Origin: Kitasatospora mediocidica KCTC 9733
Lineage (GTDB): Bacteria > Actinomycetota > Actinomycetes > Streptomycetales > Streptomycetaceae
Assembly (NCBI RefSeq): GCF_000744225.1
Contig: NZ_JQLN01000007.1
Location: 1,302,001-1,366,000, forward strand
Direction: 5' to 3'
DNA: 64,000 nucleotides
The first letter of the stretch is position 1. The number at the start of each line of letters is the position of its first letter. Of the stretch, positions 15,729 to 24,477 are shown piece after piece. Under the pieces are notes generated by a model that was not told the DNA's origin, searched no databases, and saw only the letters and a list, made by a program, of their open reading frames with translations. Position numbers and translations under genes: made by a program.

Positions 15729-17591
15729 TCAGCAGGGGCCGTTGTCGGTCCAGACGCCCCACTGGCCGCTGAGCGAGGGGTCCTCGTTGGTGGTCCACCA
15801 CTTGCTGGTGTAGTTGTGACCCTTCCAGGAGACCTTGGTACCGGCCGTCGCGTAGACCGCACTGGCGGACCAGCTCGGCGCGGTGCAGCTGCCGGACGGC
15901 AGGGTCGGCGAGGCGGACGGGCTCGACGGCAGGGTCGCGGACGCCGACGGGCTCGACGGGACCGTCGGGGACGCGGTGGGCGAACCGGTCGGGCTGCTGC
16001 TGGGGCTGCCGGTCGGCGAGGACGTCGGCGTCGGGGACGCGGTCGGCGCGGCCGGGCAGCCGGCGGCGGAGCCGTTGGTGGCGTTCACCATGGTGTCGAA
16101 CAGCCCGGTCTGGGTGCCCAGGTCGTAGAGCGAGAAGGCGAACGAGCCGCCGAGGCCGTTGCAGTGCAGGTAGTCGGCCTTGGCCTGGATCGACTGGGTG
16201 TCCTCACCGCTCCAGAAGTTGGTGCCGTCGTAGAAGTACGCGGCCTTGGCGGTGTCGTCCCAGTAGGTGTCCGCCGGGTTGTCGACGACGCCGTTCAGCT
16301 CCTTGTACATCCGGATGCCGTTGACGTTGCCGGACATCGCGGCACCCGTCGCGGGACCGGTCGCGGGCTGGAACAGGCCGTGGTTCGGGCCGGCCGGCAC
16401 GCCGGTCCAGCCACGGTAGTAGAACGGCACACCCATGTTGATCTTGTTGGCGGGGAAGCCGCCGACGATGCCGTACTGCGGGTCGCCGACGGTCCAGGCC
16501 TTGATGGCCTCGTCGATCGAGTACTTCGCGGTCCCGGGGGCGATCGCGCTGCTCGGGTCGTTCGGGTCCGAGTACAGCGGCGCCTGGTGGTTGGCCGGGC
16601 CGGTACCCTCCCAACCGCCATGCATGTCATAGGTCATGACATCCATGAAGGTGAGGTATTGACCGATCTTGTTGGTCTCGACGTTCTGGATCTTGTCCTG
16701 GCCGGCGCCGACCGCCGCGCTCAGCGCGTAGGTCTTGCCGTCCGTCTTGCCCTGTGCGTCCAGCTCCGAGCGGAGCTCGCCGAGCAGCGCGGTGTAGTTC
16801 TGCTTGTCGTTGGGGCTGGAGTGGTTGCCGGTGTGGCCGCCGCCGCCCGGGTACTCCCAGTCGATGTCGAAGCCGTCGAAGATGCCGGCGGCCGAGCCCG
16901 CGCCGCCGTAGCCGGCGTCGGTGGGCAGGTTGCCCTTGATGAACATATCGATGCAGGACGAGGCGAAGGCCTTGCGCGAGGCGTCGGTGGCGGCGACGTC
17001 GGAGAAGTACTTCGAGTAGGTCCACCCGCCGATCGACAGCAGGATCTTGAGGTTCGGGTTCTTCGCCTTCAGCTCCTTGAGCTGGTTGAAGTTGCCCGCG
17101 ATCGGCTGGTTCCAGACGTCGGCCGTGCCGCTGACGCTGGTGGTGGCGTCGTAGGACTTCTCGTAGTCGGCGAACGCGTCCGCGGCGCCGTCACCGGCGT
17201 TCGGGTTGCTGTCGTCCTGCGAGGCGGCCTTGGTGGCCTCGAAACACTTCCCGCTGGTCGGGTCGATGTTCGCGAAGTCGTAGATCAGGTAGTCCAGTTT
17301 GCCGGCCACGCCGGTGTCCTGGATGGTCTTCGGGTAGTACGCGTTGGCGTACACCGACCACTGGTCGAAGTAGGCGACCTTGAGGCCGCCGCTGGTGGCC
17401 GCCGCCCCGGTGGTGTTGGCGGGCGTGGTGGCCGCGGCCTGGGCGGTCGCGGCGCCGCCGGTCAGCGAGAGGCTCGCGCCGAGCAGCAGCGAGGCGGTGG
17501 CGCCCAGGGCGATGGCGATGGCGCCGCGGGACCGGCGCGGCTTGGACCGATCCTGGACGGCCGGTCCCGGCGGGACAGAGCGAGTAGTCAT
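15729..17591 (-). CDS. Secreted GH18 chitinase with C-terminal chitin-binding domain
   Basis: 620 residues. An N-terminal signal with twin arginines (RRSRG, then a hydrophobic stretch to AQA near residue 52) suggests export, possibly by Tat. The GH18 catalytic domain covers about 70-535 and holds the motif DGFDIDWE at 239-246 with catalytic acid E246; SIGGW at 186-190 is the other family landmark. A Ser/Pro/Thr linker leads to a CBM5/12 module at about 575-620 (PSWSASAVYATAGTKVSWKGHNY...WWT). It hydrolyses chitin outside the cell. The ATG at 17591 follows AGGAG. Two DasR-like operators upstream point to induction by chitin-derived N-acetylglucosamine. Confidence 0.96.
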   Translation of the reverse strand: MTTRSVPPGPAVQDRSKPRRSRGAIAIALGATASLLLGASLSLTGGAATAQAAATTPANTTGAAATSGGLKVAYFDQWSVYANAYYPKTIQDTGVAGKLDYLIYDFANIDPTSGKCFEATKAASQDDSNPNAGDGAADAFADYEKSYDATTSVSGTADVWNQPIAGNFNQLKELKAKNPNLKILLSIGGWTYSKYFSDVAATDASRKAFASSCIDMFIKGNLPTDAGYGGAGSAAGIFDGFDIDWEYPGGGGHTGNHSSPNDKQNYTALLGELRSELDAQGKTDGKTYALSAAVGAGQDKIQNVETNKIGQYLTFMDVMTYDMHGGWEGTGPANHQAPLYSDPNDPSSAIAPGTAKYSIDEAIKAWTVGDPQYGIVGGFPANKINMGVPFYYRGWTGVPAGPNHGLFQPATGPATGAAMSGNVNGIRMYKELNGVVDNPADTYWDDTAKAAYFYDGTNFWSGEDTQSIQAKADYLHCNGLGGSFAFSLYDLGTQTGLFDTMVNATNGSAAGCPAAPTASPTPTSSPTGSPSSSPTGSPTASPTVPSSPSASATLPSSPSASPTLPSGSCTAPSWSASAVYATAGTKVSWKGHNYTSKWWTTNEDPSLSGQWGVWTDNGPC

Positions 17592-17728
17592 GGGGTGCGT
17601 CACTCCTGGTTGTGGGGGCCCGCCGTGCCCGGGGAGGAAGTCGAGCGGGGTGGGGCCGCTCAGCCATGGGCATGACAGGGGTAGGGCGTGCGAGGACCTG
17701 CTGTGACGGACGCCGGAGAGCACCAGGA

Positions 17729-17760
17729 CCGGCGTCAGTGGTCGAGACCACTGACGCCGG
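17729..17760. promoter_or_regulatory. DasR-like operator within a 15-bp-arm inverted repeat
   Basis: Perfect arms CCGGCGTCAGTGGTC / GACCACTGACGCCGG with a 2-nt centre. The middle reads AGTGGTCGAGACCACT, very close to the DasR consensus ACTGGTCTAGACCACT. On the minus strand it lies in the chitinase leader, so it could act both as a repressor roadblock and as an mRNA hairpin. Confidence 0.65.
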
Positions 17761-17789
17761 CTCAGGGGCTCCCTGCACCTGGGCATTAA

Positions 17790-17816
17790 AATGGACTAGA
17801 CCAACTCCGACGTCAA
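17790..17816 (-). promoter_or_regulatory. Chitinase promoter with DasR-like operator
   Basis: Minus strand: TTGACG at 17816-17811 as -35, then AGTTGGTCTAGTCCAT (17805-17790) directly downstream, followed by T/A-rich bases usable as -10. The 12-bp core TGGTCTAGTCCA differs from the DasR palindrome at one position. The operator lies in the spacer region, where binding would block polymerase. Confidence 0.65.
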
Positions 17817-18066
17817 GAGCCACTTGCGGGCCTTGAGCCGCCGTTAAGGTTCGGTCTCTTCGTGAAAGGCACCTGACCAGCGCGTAAACCTTTGATCAAC
17901 ATTTCACTCGAACCGACTTCGGGTCAGTCTTGAGATGTACGTCCGCTGCATCCTGCGGCCCATGCGGCGGACCGTCCGACTCCCCCTTGCGCGGCTCGTG
18001 CCGCTCCCGGTCCGCTCCCTAGCGTGGGAGGCGACAGTCCCGCCACCTCCGCCCGAGGACCACACC
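17817..18066. other. Divergent intergenic region, chitinase / ABC exporter
   Basis: Remainder of the 475-bp gap between the chitinase and the ABC ATPase starts. It contains relatively A/T-rich sequence around 17880-17940 that could hold the rightward promoter, but no clear -35/-10 pair. No coding potential is seen. Confidence 0.5.
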
Positions 18067-19014
18067 ATGATCGAAGCCGTCGGCCTCACCAAGCGCTACG
18101 GCCCGAAAACCGCCGTCCAGGACCTGAGTTTCAGCGTCCGCCCCGGCATCGTCACCGGATTCCTCGGCCCCAACGGGGCCGGCAAGTCCACCACCATGCG
18201 GATGCTGCTCGGCCTGGACACCCCCAGCTCGGGCCACGCCGTCGTCAACGGCCGCCGGTACGCCGAGCACGCCGCGCCGCTGCGCGAGGTCGGCGCGATG
18301 CTGGAGGCGCGGGCCATCCACACCGGCCGCAGCGCCTACAACCACCTGCTCGCACTGGCCGCCACGCACGCCATCCCGCGCGCGCGGGTGGAGGAGGTCA
18401 TCGACCTGGTCGGCCTGCGCGAGGTGGCCCGCCGACGGGCCGGCGGCTTCTCGCTCGGCATGGGCCAGCGGCTCGGCATCGCCTCGGCGCTGCTCGGCGA
18501 CCCGGCCACCGTGATCCTGGACGAGCCGGTCAACGGGCTCGACCCCGAGGGCATCCTGTGGATCCGCAATCTGCTCAAGTCGCTGGCGAGCGAGGGCCGT
18601 ACGGTCCTGGTCTCCTCGCACCTGATGAGCGAGATGGCCCTCACCGCCGAACACCTGATCGTGATCGGCCGCGGCAAGCTGATCGCCGATACCTCGGTCG
18701 CCGACTTCACCCGCAGCGCCTCGCAGGGCGGCGTGCTGGTCCGCACCCCCGACTCGGTCCGGCTGGGTGAACTGCTCGGCGCGCTGCCCGAGGTGACGGT
18801 GCGGAGCGACGACTCGGACGTCCAGCTGCTGACGGTGGAGGGCGCGCCGAGCGAGCGGATCGGCCGACTGGCCGCCGAACACGGGCTGGTGCTCTTCGAG
18901 CTGACGCCGCAACAGGCCTCGCTGGAGGAGGCGTTCATGGAACTCACCAAGGACTCCGTCGAGTACGAGGCCGTCGTCACCCCGTCCGAGCTGGTCAAGG
19001 AGCCCGCCGCATGA
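18067..19014 (+). CDS. ABC transporter ATP-binding protein
   Basis: 315 residues from an ATG with GAGG upstream. Walker A GPNGAGKST at about 38-46, signature FSLGMGQRLGI, Walker B ATVILDEPVNGLD and H-loop SSHLMSEM are all present. It belongs to the DrrA/BcrA-type group with a C-terminal regulatory extension ending 'ASLEEAFMELTKDS'. Its stop overlaps the permease start, and a histidine kinase/response regulator pair follows, a frequent arrangement for antimicrobial-peptide or drug exporters. It powers export through the next gene product; the substrate is unknown. Confidence 0.94.
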   Translation: MIEAVGLTKRYGPKTAVQDLSFSVRPGIVTGFLGPNGAGKSTTMRMLLGLDTPSSGHAVVNGRRYAEHAAPLREVGAMLEARAIHTGRSAYNHLLALAATHAIPRARVEEVIDLVGLREVARRRAGGFSLGMGQRLGIASALLGDPATVILDEPVNGLDPEGILWIRNLLKSLASEGRTVLVSSHLMSEMALTAEHLIVIGRGKLIADTSVADFTRSASQGGVLVRTPDSVRLGELLGALPEVTVRSDDSDVQLLTVEGAPSERIGRLAAEHGLVLFELTPQQASLEEAFMELTKDSVEYEAVVTPSELVKEPAA

Positions 19015-19868
19015 GCACCAGCATCGCCCCCTCCCCCGCCGCCGTCCCGACGGTCATCTCCACCAAGGCCGGCACCGGCAAGGTCACGCTGGCCCATGTG
19101 GTCAACGCCGAGTGGATCAAGTTCCGCACGCTGCGCTCGACGTACTACACGCTGCTCGCGGTCGTCGTCGCCGACATCGGCATCGGCATCGCGTCCTGCT
19201 ACGGCGCCGTCGACCGCATCCAGCACCCGCGCCACGAGGGCCCGGGGCGCTTCCTGCAGGACTTCAGCCCCGCCGAGTGGAGCCTTCAGGGCTACAACCT
19301 GGCGCAGCTGGCACTCGGCGTGCTCGGCGTGCTGATCGTCACCGGCGAGTACTCCACCGGCATGATCCGCGCCAGCCTCTCGGCCGTGCCGCGTCGGCTG
19401 CCGATGCTCTGGGCCAAGGCGGCCGTGTTCGGCGTCGTGGCGGCCGTACTGTCCTGCGTGTGCGTGCTGACCTCGTTCTTCGTCGGCCAGTCGATCCTGT
19501 CGACCGTCCACGTGCAGACCACGATCTCCGCCCCCGGCGTCTCCCGGGTGGTCTTCGGCACCGCGCTGTACCTGACGGTGGTCGGCCTGCTCTCGGTCGC
19601 CCTGGGCACCATGATCCGCAACGCGGCGGGCGGCATCGCCACCCTGCTGGGCGTGCTCTTCATCGTCCCGCTGCTGGTCGAGGGCCTGCCCACCACCTGG
19701 CACGACCACATCGCGCCGTACCTGCCCAGCGCCGCCGGCTCCGCCGTCATGACGCTGAAGCAGGACCCGACGCTGCTCTCCCCCGGCACCGGCCTGCTCG
19801 TGCTCGCCGTCTACCTGGTCGTCGCCTACCTGGGCGCGGCCGTGGTGCTCAAGCGGCGCGATGCGTGA
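19011..19868 (+). CDS. ABC transporter permease (ABC-2 type)
   Basis: 285 residues, start overlapping the ATPase stop (ATGA). Six membrane segments fit an ABC-2 type permease: about 47-65, 95-115, 140-165, 180-205, 210-230 and 255-278. The region 'EWIKFRTLRSTYYTLL' before the first helix and 'VTGEYSTGMIRASLSAVPRR' in the cytoplasmic loop are typical of actinobacterial members that pair with BcrA-like ATPases. Together they form a dimeric exporter. Confidence 0.92.
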   Translation: MSTSIAPSPAAVPTVISTKAGTGKVTLAHVVNAEWIKFRTLRSTYYTLLAVVVADIGIGIASCYGAVDRIQHPRHEGPGRFLQDFSPAEWSLQGYNLAQLALGVLGVLIVTGEYSTGMIRASLSAVPRRLPMLWAKAAVFGVVAAVLSCVCVLTSFFVGQSILSTVHVQTTISAPGVSRVVFGTALYLTVVGLLSVALGTMIRNAAGGIATLLGVLFIVPLLVEGLPTTWHDHIAPYLPSAAGSAVMTLKQDPTLLSPGTGLLVLAVYLVVAYLGAAVVLKRRDA

Positions 19869-19911
19869 TCGGCGGGCCGGACGGGATCGGCGGCCATAGG
19901 ACAATGGCCCG

Positions 19912-21201
19912 ATGACCACGTCCGACCTGCTCCCGGCAGCCCTCGGGCGGCGCTTCCCCGGCGCCGCCCGAGGGCTGGCCGGTCTGCGCGTGCGGCTGCT
20001 CACCCAGCGCTACCCCACGACGGTCGACTTCGGCTTCGCGCTCGTCGTCCTGGTGCTCACCGCCGCGACGCACGGCCGCCATCTGCACCACCACCCGGGG
20101 GTCTGGCTGCTCCAGGTCGCCCTGGTGCTGCCGCTGACCTTCCGGCGCCGGGCGCCGTACGCCGTCTTCGGGGTCACCGCCGCCGTCGCCTTCGTGCAGT
20201 GGCTGACCAGCGCGGGGATGCCGGCCGACATCGCCGTCCTGCTGGCGCTCTACACGGTCGCCGCGCACTGCCCGCGCCGCCGGACCCTGGTGGCCTACGG
20301 GGTCGCCGAACTCGGCGTGGTCCTGGCGGTGACCCGGTGGCTGCCGCACAACGCCTTCGACAGCCCCCTGGAGAGCTGGTGCAAGGCGGCCTTCATGCTC
20401 TCCGGCGCCACCACGGCCGCCGCCGTCCTGGGACTGAACGTCCGGGCCCGGCGGGCCCAGCTCGGCGCGCTGCGTGAACGCGCCCGCGAGCTGGAGCTCC
20501 AGCGCGACCAGCAGGCCGCCCTCGCGGTCGCCGAGGAGCGCTCGCGGATCGCCCGGGAGATGCACGACATCGTCACCCACAACCTCTCGGTGATGGTCGC
20601 CCTCGCCGACGGCGCGGTCTACGCCAACCCGCACGCCCCCGACCGGGCCACCGCCGCGATGCGGCAGTCCGCCGAGACCGGACGCCAGGCGCTCACCGAC
20701 ATGCGGCGCTTCCTCGGCGTCCTGCGCGCCGACGAACCCGACGCGCTGCGCCACCCGCAGCCCGGTCTGGGCCAGCTGGAGGCGCTGGCCGCGCAGGTCA
20801 GGGCCGCCGGGCTGCCCACCGAGCTGCGGCTGGACGGCGACAGCGCCGCGATCTCGCCCGGCGCCCAGCTGACCGTCTACCGGCTGGTGCAGGAGTCGCT
20901 GACCAACACGCTCAAGCACACCGCGCCCGGTGCCCGCGCGGTCGTCGTGGTGCGGTGTTCGGCCGCCGCCGTGCAGCTGGAGGTCCGCGACGACGGCCGG
21001 GCCGTCCCGGGCGGCAGCGGGAGCGGGAGCGGCGGCGGGCCGGGCGGGAGCGCGCACGTCGGCCACGGGCTGGCCGGCATGCGCGAGCGGGCCGCCGCGT
21101 ACGGTGGCGGCCTGACCGCCGGGCCGCTGCCCGGCGGTGGCTGGCGGGTGGCCGTCACCCTCGATCTCGGACCCGACCCCCAGGAGGTACCGCCGTCATG
21201 A
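19912..21201 (+). CDS. Sensor histidine kinase (NarL/HisKA_3 type)
   Basis: 429 residues. About five membrane helices fill residues 35-170, with no large extracytoplasmic domain, so the signal is probably sensed in or at the membrane. The dimerisation/phosphoacceptor region reads 'ERSRIAREMHDIVTHNLSVMVALADG', with the phosphorylated His in EMHD. The ATPase domain has 'LVQESLTNTLKHTAPGA' (N box) and 'GHGLAGMRERAAAYGG' (G box). The kinase overlaps the response regulator gene by 4 bp and follows an ABC exporter, suggesting it controls that exporter. Confidence 0.94.
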   Translation: MTTSDLLPAALGRRFPGAARGLAGLRVRLLTQRYPTTVDFGFALVVLVLTAATHGRHLHHHPGVWLLQVALVLPLTFRRRAPYAVFGVTAAVAFVQWLTSAGMPADIAVLLALYTVAAHCPRRRTLVAYGVAELGVVLAVTRWLPHNAFDSPLESWCKAAFMLSGATTAAAVLGLNVRARRAQLGALRERARELELQRDQQAALAVAEERSRIAREMHDIVTHNLSVMVALADGAVYANPHAPDRATAAMRQSAETGRQALTDMRRFLGVLRADEPDALRHPQPGLGQLEALAAQVRAAGLPTELRLDGDSAAISPGAQLTVYRLVQESLTNTLKHTAPGARAVVVVRCSAAAVQLEVRDDGRAVPGGSGSGSGGGPGGSAHVGHGLAGMRERAAAYGGGLTAGPLPGGGWRVAVTLDLGPDPQEVPPS

Positions 21202-21866
21202 CCATCCGCGTGCTGCTGGTGGACGACCAACCGCTGCTGCGGGTCGCCTTCACCCTGGTGCTGGACTCGCAGCCGGACATGGCGGTGGCGGGCGAGGCCG
21301 GCGACGGCGCCGAGGCCGTCCGGCTGGCCGCCGAGCAGCGGCCCGACGTGGTGCTGATGGACGTCCGGATGCCCGGCATGGACGGCATCGAGGCCACCCG
21401 GCGGATCGTCGAGCACTGCCCGGACACCAAGGTGCTCATCCTGACCACCTTCGACCTGGACGAGTACGCCTTCGCCGGGCTGCGCGCCGGGGCCTCCGGT
21501 TTCCTGCTGAAGAACGCCCAGCCGGACGAACTGCTCAGCGCGATCCGCTCGGTGGCCGCCGGGGACGCCGTGGTCGCGCCCCGGATCACCCGGCTGCTGC
21601 TGGACACCTTCGCCTCCCACCTGCCCACCGACGGCGGCGGCCCCGCCCGCGGCGAGCAGGCCATCGAGGCGCTGACCGCGCGCGAGCGCAGCGTGCTGGT
21701 GCAGGTGGCGCGCGGACTCTCCAACTCCGAGGTCGCCGCGGAGCTGTACCTCGCGGAGGCCACCGTGAAGACGCATGTCAGCCGGATCCTGCTCAAGCTG
21801 GGGCTGCGCGACCGCGTGCAGGCCGTCGTCTTCGCCTACGAGAACCGCCTGGTGCGCCCGGCCTGA
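21198..21866 (+). CDS. LuxR-family response regulator
   Basis: 222 residues. Receiver domain residues 1-120: acidic pair D9/D10, phosphoacceptor D55 in VVLMDVRMPG, and conserved K near 106 (GFLLKNAQP). A LuxR/NarL helix-turn-helix covers about 155-215: 'LTARERSVLVQVARGLSNSEVAAELYLAEATVKTHVSRILLKLGL'. Coupled to the sensor kinase by an ATGA overlap; the likely target is the preceding ABC exporter operon. Confidence 0.95.
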   Translation: MTIRVLLVDDQPLLRVAFTLVLDSQPDMAVAGEAGDGAEAVRLAAEQRPDVVLMDVRMPGMDGIEATRRIVEHCPDTKVLILTTFDLDEYAFAGLRAGASGFLLKNAQPDELLSAIRSVAAGDAVVAPRITRLLLDTFASHLPTDGGGPARGEQAIEALTARERSVLVQVARGLSNSEVAAELYLAEATVKTHVSRILLKLGLRDRVQAVVFAYENRLVRPA

Positions 21867-21924
21867 CACGCACTCCCTCGCTTTTTCCCGCTCCCCGGAC
21901 CGGCCCCGGTGCGAGAATCGAACG

Positions 21925-23037
21925 ATGAACGCCCTACCTCCCGCCCAGCAGCGTCGCACCACCGCCCTGCGGGCCTGCGAACGGATCCTCTCCGAGGGAC
22001 GGCCGGTGACGATGCGGGAGCGACTGGCCGCACTCGCCCGCGTCGACGGCCTCGACGCGCCGCCCGACTTCTACGGCGACGGCGGCCCGGTACGGCAGCT
22101 GGAGGAGCGGGTGGCCGGCCTGCTCGGCACCGAGGACTGCGTCTTCTTCCCGACCGGCACGATGGCCCAGCAGGTCGCCCTGCGCTACGGCGCCGAGCTG
22201 ACCGGCCGCAACGCCGTCGCGCTCCACCCGCTCAGCCACCTGGAGCGCCACGAGCGGAACGCCTACACCCAGCTCACCGGCCTGCGCGGGCTCTGGCCCA
22301 GCACCGCCGCACGCCAGCCCTCGGCGGCCGAACTCGCCGCACTGGGACAGCCGTTCGGCACTCTGACCGTCGAACTGCCGCTGCGCGACGCCGGGTTCCT
22401 GCTGCCCAGCTGGGAGGAGCTGGTCGAGCTGACCGCAGCAGCCCGCGCCACCGGCGCCCGGGTGCACTTCGACGGCGCCCGGATCTGGGACACCACGGTC
22501 CACTTCGGCCGCCCGCTGGAGGAGATCGCCGCCCTCGCGGACAGCACCTACGTCTCCTTCTACAAGACGCTCGGCGGGATCAGCGGCGCGGCCCTGGCCG
22601 GCACCACCGAGCTGGCCGCGTACGCGCGCACCTGGCGCCACCGGTACGGCGGCACGCTCCCCCAGCAGTGGCCGGCCGCGCTCGCCGCGCTCAGCGGCCT
22701 GGACACCGAGCTCCCGCGCGTGCCCGGCTACGTCCAGCACGCCCGGGTCGTCGCCGCGGCCCTCGCCGCGCTCCCCGGCGCCCGGGTCAACCCGCTGCCG
22801 CCGCACACCCACCGCTTCCAGCTCTGGCTGCCGCACCCGGCCGAGGCCCTCAACCAAGCGGTCCTCACCCTTGCCGAGGAGCAGCGGGTCTGGTTCGTGG
22901 ACCGCTGGCAGGACAGCGTCGCCCCCGGCCAGTCGATGACGGAGGTCACCATCGCCGGCTCGGGCCTGGACTGGACCGCCGCCGAGGTAGTCGAAGCGGG
23001 CGAGCACGTCATCGCGCTGGCCCGCCGCGCCGGGTGA
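21925..23037 (+). CDS. Low-specificity threonine aldolase family PLP enzyme
   Basis: 370 residues in the beta-eliminating lyase/threonine aldolase fold. Visible landmarks are 'TEDCVFFPTGTMAQQVAL' (cofactor phosphate region), 'HFDGARIWD' (Asp contacting the pyridine nitrogen) and 'STYVSFYKTLGGISGAALAG', where the Lys forms the Schiff base. It is inferred to cleave L-threonine or related beta-hydroxy amino acids to glycine and an aldehyde. A substrate other than threonine is possible because the sequence is divergent near the substrate His. The Shine-Dalgarno is weak (GAGAA). Confidence 0.88.
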   Translation: MNALPPAQQRRTTALRACERILSEGRPVTMRERLAALARVDGLDAPPDFYGDGGPVRQLEERVAGLLGTEDCVFFPTGTMAQQVALRYGAELTGRNAVALHPLSHLERHERNAYTQLTGLRGLWPSTAARQPSAAELAALGQPFGTLTVELPLRDAGFLLPSWEELVELTAAARATGARVHFDGARIWDTTVHFGRPLEEIAALADSTYVSFYKTLGGISGAALAGTTELAAYARTWRHRYGGTLPQQWPAALAALSGLDTELPRVPGYVQHARVVAAALAALPGARVNPLPPHTHRFQLWLPHPAEALNQAVLTLAEEQRVWFVDRWQDSVAPGQSMTEVTIAGSGLDWTAAEVVEAGEHVIALARRAG

Positions 23038-23045
23038 CCTGCCGG

Positions 23046-23624
23046 TCAGAGCCGGTCGATGGCCGTGAGGTCGATGTCGATCGTGAACGGGACACCGGTC
23101 TTCAGCCGCTCGTGATGGATGCCGGTCACCACATACGTGCGGGTGGCCGGCTCCAGCTCGAAGACGTAGACCACCGGGCGACGGCCCTCGGCCTTCTCGA
23201 CCCGCCAGAAGTGCGGGATGCCCGCCTGGGCGTACTTGCGGGGTTTGGTGTCGCGGTCGCGCTCGACGGACTCGGGCGAGACCACCTCGACGGCGAGCAG
23301 CACGTCAGCGGCCTGGAAGCCGGTCTCTTCGGCATCCTCGCTGACGGCCGACGCCTGGACCACACAGATATCGGGTTCGGGGCGGTCGCGGGGGCCGAGC
23401 GTGACCGTCATCTCGCGAACCACCTGGAGGTCCTCAGGCGCCGTCGACCGAAGTCCTTGCTCAAGCAGGTACATGACCAGCGAGTGGAAGAACTTCTGCG
23501 GGCTCATAAAGACCAGGCTCCCGTCGAGCAACTCCGTGTGCGGCGGGAGGTCGGGCAGGCGGTCGAGATCGTCGGCGGTGAAGCCGCCCACGGGCGGGAT
23601 CAGCCAGTCAGGTACAGCGGTCAT
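23046..23624 (-). CDS. Uma2-family (DUF820) putative nuclease-fold protein
   Basis: 192 residues from MTAVPDWL behind GGAGG. The Uma2 PD-(D/E)xK core shows 'PEPDICVV' and 'LLAVEVVSPESVERDRDTKPRKYAQAGIPHFWRVE', with the acidic and E-x-V-S-P elements of the family. Such genes are highly multiplied in Streptomyces and cyanobacteria; they are predicted restriction-like endonucleases but no cellular role is proved. It stands alone, convergent with the aldolase gene. Confidence 0.9.
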   Translation of the reverse strand: MTAVPDWLIPPVGGFTADDLDRLPDLPPHTELLDGSLVFMSPQKFFHSLVMYLLEQGLRSTAPEDLQVVREMTVTLGPRDRPEPDICVVQASAVSEDAEETGFQAADVLLAVEVVSPESVERDRDTKPRKYAQAGIPHFWRVEKAEGRRPVVYVFELEPATRTYVVTGIHHERLKTGVPFTIDIDLTAIDRL

Positions 23625-23721
23625 GGTTCCTCCCATGGGGCGATCCTCACCGACAGGCCCAGAGTAGCGGGAGGGAGCGGCGTGAGGACCACACCACCGA
23701 GTGAGTCATTCCCATCAATGA

Positions 23722-24366
23722 TCAGTAGCGCAGGGCGGCGCCCACCGAGGCCTTGACGGTGCCGGTGAGGGTGCGGTTGCTGCGGGCGGTGAGCCCGGCG
23801 ACCTGGCCGGCGGCGAGCGAGGGGAAGGTGACGATCGTGGTGTCGAGCAGGTTGCCGGAGGCGTCCTTGAAGTCGACCTTGACCGTGTAACGGTTCGCCT
23901 CGGACTGGTGGTTGGTGACGGTGACCGCGACGTCGCTGCGACCGTCCGAGCCGGCGGTCACCTCGCCGAGGGTCACGTCACCGGTGGCGTCGAGGCCGCC
24001 CGGGATACCTGCCAGGGCGGACTGCGCCGAGGAGGCGGCGGACGCCACGGCGGACGCGCCGGCGGAGCCGAGCCCGCCGGCCGCCGAGGCCGCCTGCGAG
24101 CCGAGGGACTGTGCGGCGGAGGCCGCCTGCGACCCGACGGACTGCCCGGCGGAGGCCGCCTGCGAGGCCAGTGACTCGGCGGCGGACTGGGCCTGCGAGG
24201 CCAGCGACTGGGCCGCCGCCGCTGCCGAGGAGGCCGCCGAGGTCGCCTTGGCGGTGGTGCTGGAGGAGCAGCCGGCCGCCCCCGCCGTCCCCAGCAGGGT
24301 CACGGCGATCAGGAGCGCGGCGGGGGCGTGCGGGCGGCGGGCGGAGCGGGACGGCGGGCGGACCAT
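23722..24366 (-). CDS. Ala/Ser-rich repeat lipoprotein
   Basis: 214 residues. Twin-Arg-rich N-terminus and a lipobox ending AGAAGC place lipidation at C33. Residues about 40-120 are five to six degenerate repeats of AASAAQSLGSQ type, predicted helical and rich in Ala, Gln and Ser, probably a spacer across the wall. Residues about 125-210 are a beta-rich domain ('DVAVTVTNHQSEANRYTVKVDFKDASGNLLDTTIVTFPSLAAGQV') similar to FxLYD-type extracellular modules. The function is unknown; it would be displayed from the membrane outer face. Confidence 0.85.
   Translation of the reverse strand: MVRPPSRSARRPHAPAALLIAVTLLGTAGAAGCSSSTTAKATSAASSAAAAAQSLASQAQSAAESLASQAASAGQSVGSQAASAAQSLGSQAASAAGGLGSAGASAVASAASSAQSALAGIPGGLDATGDVTLGEVTAGSDGRSDVAVTVTNHQSEANRYTVKVDFKDASGNLLDTTIVTFPSLAAGQVAGLTARSNRTLTGTVKASVGAALRY
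24040..24230. repeat. Coding repeats of the Ala/Ser/Gln-rich lipoprotein
   Basis: Degenerate tandem repeats of about 33 bp encoding SLxSQAxSAxQ units on the minus strand. Copy-number changes would preserve the frame. Confidence 0.6.
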
Positions 24367-24477
24367 GGCGGCCTCTTCCTGGATGCGACGGAGGTCCCCT
24401 TCACCCTTCGTCAGGTGGGGGGACCTCGCTAGCCGGACCGCGCATCCGTGCGACGCCCAGTGCCGCGTCAGGCGACC

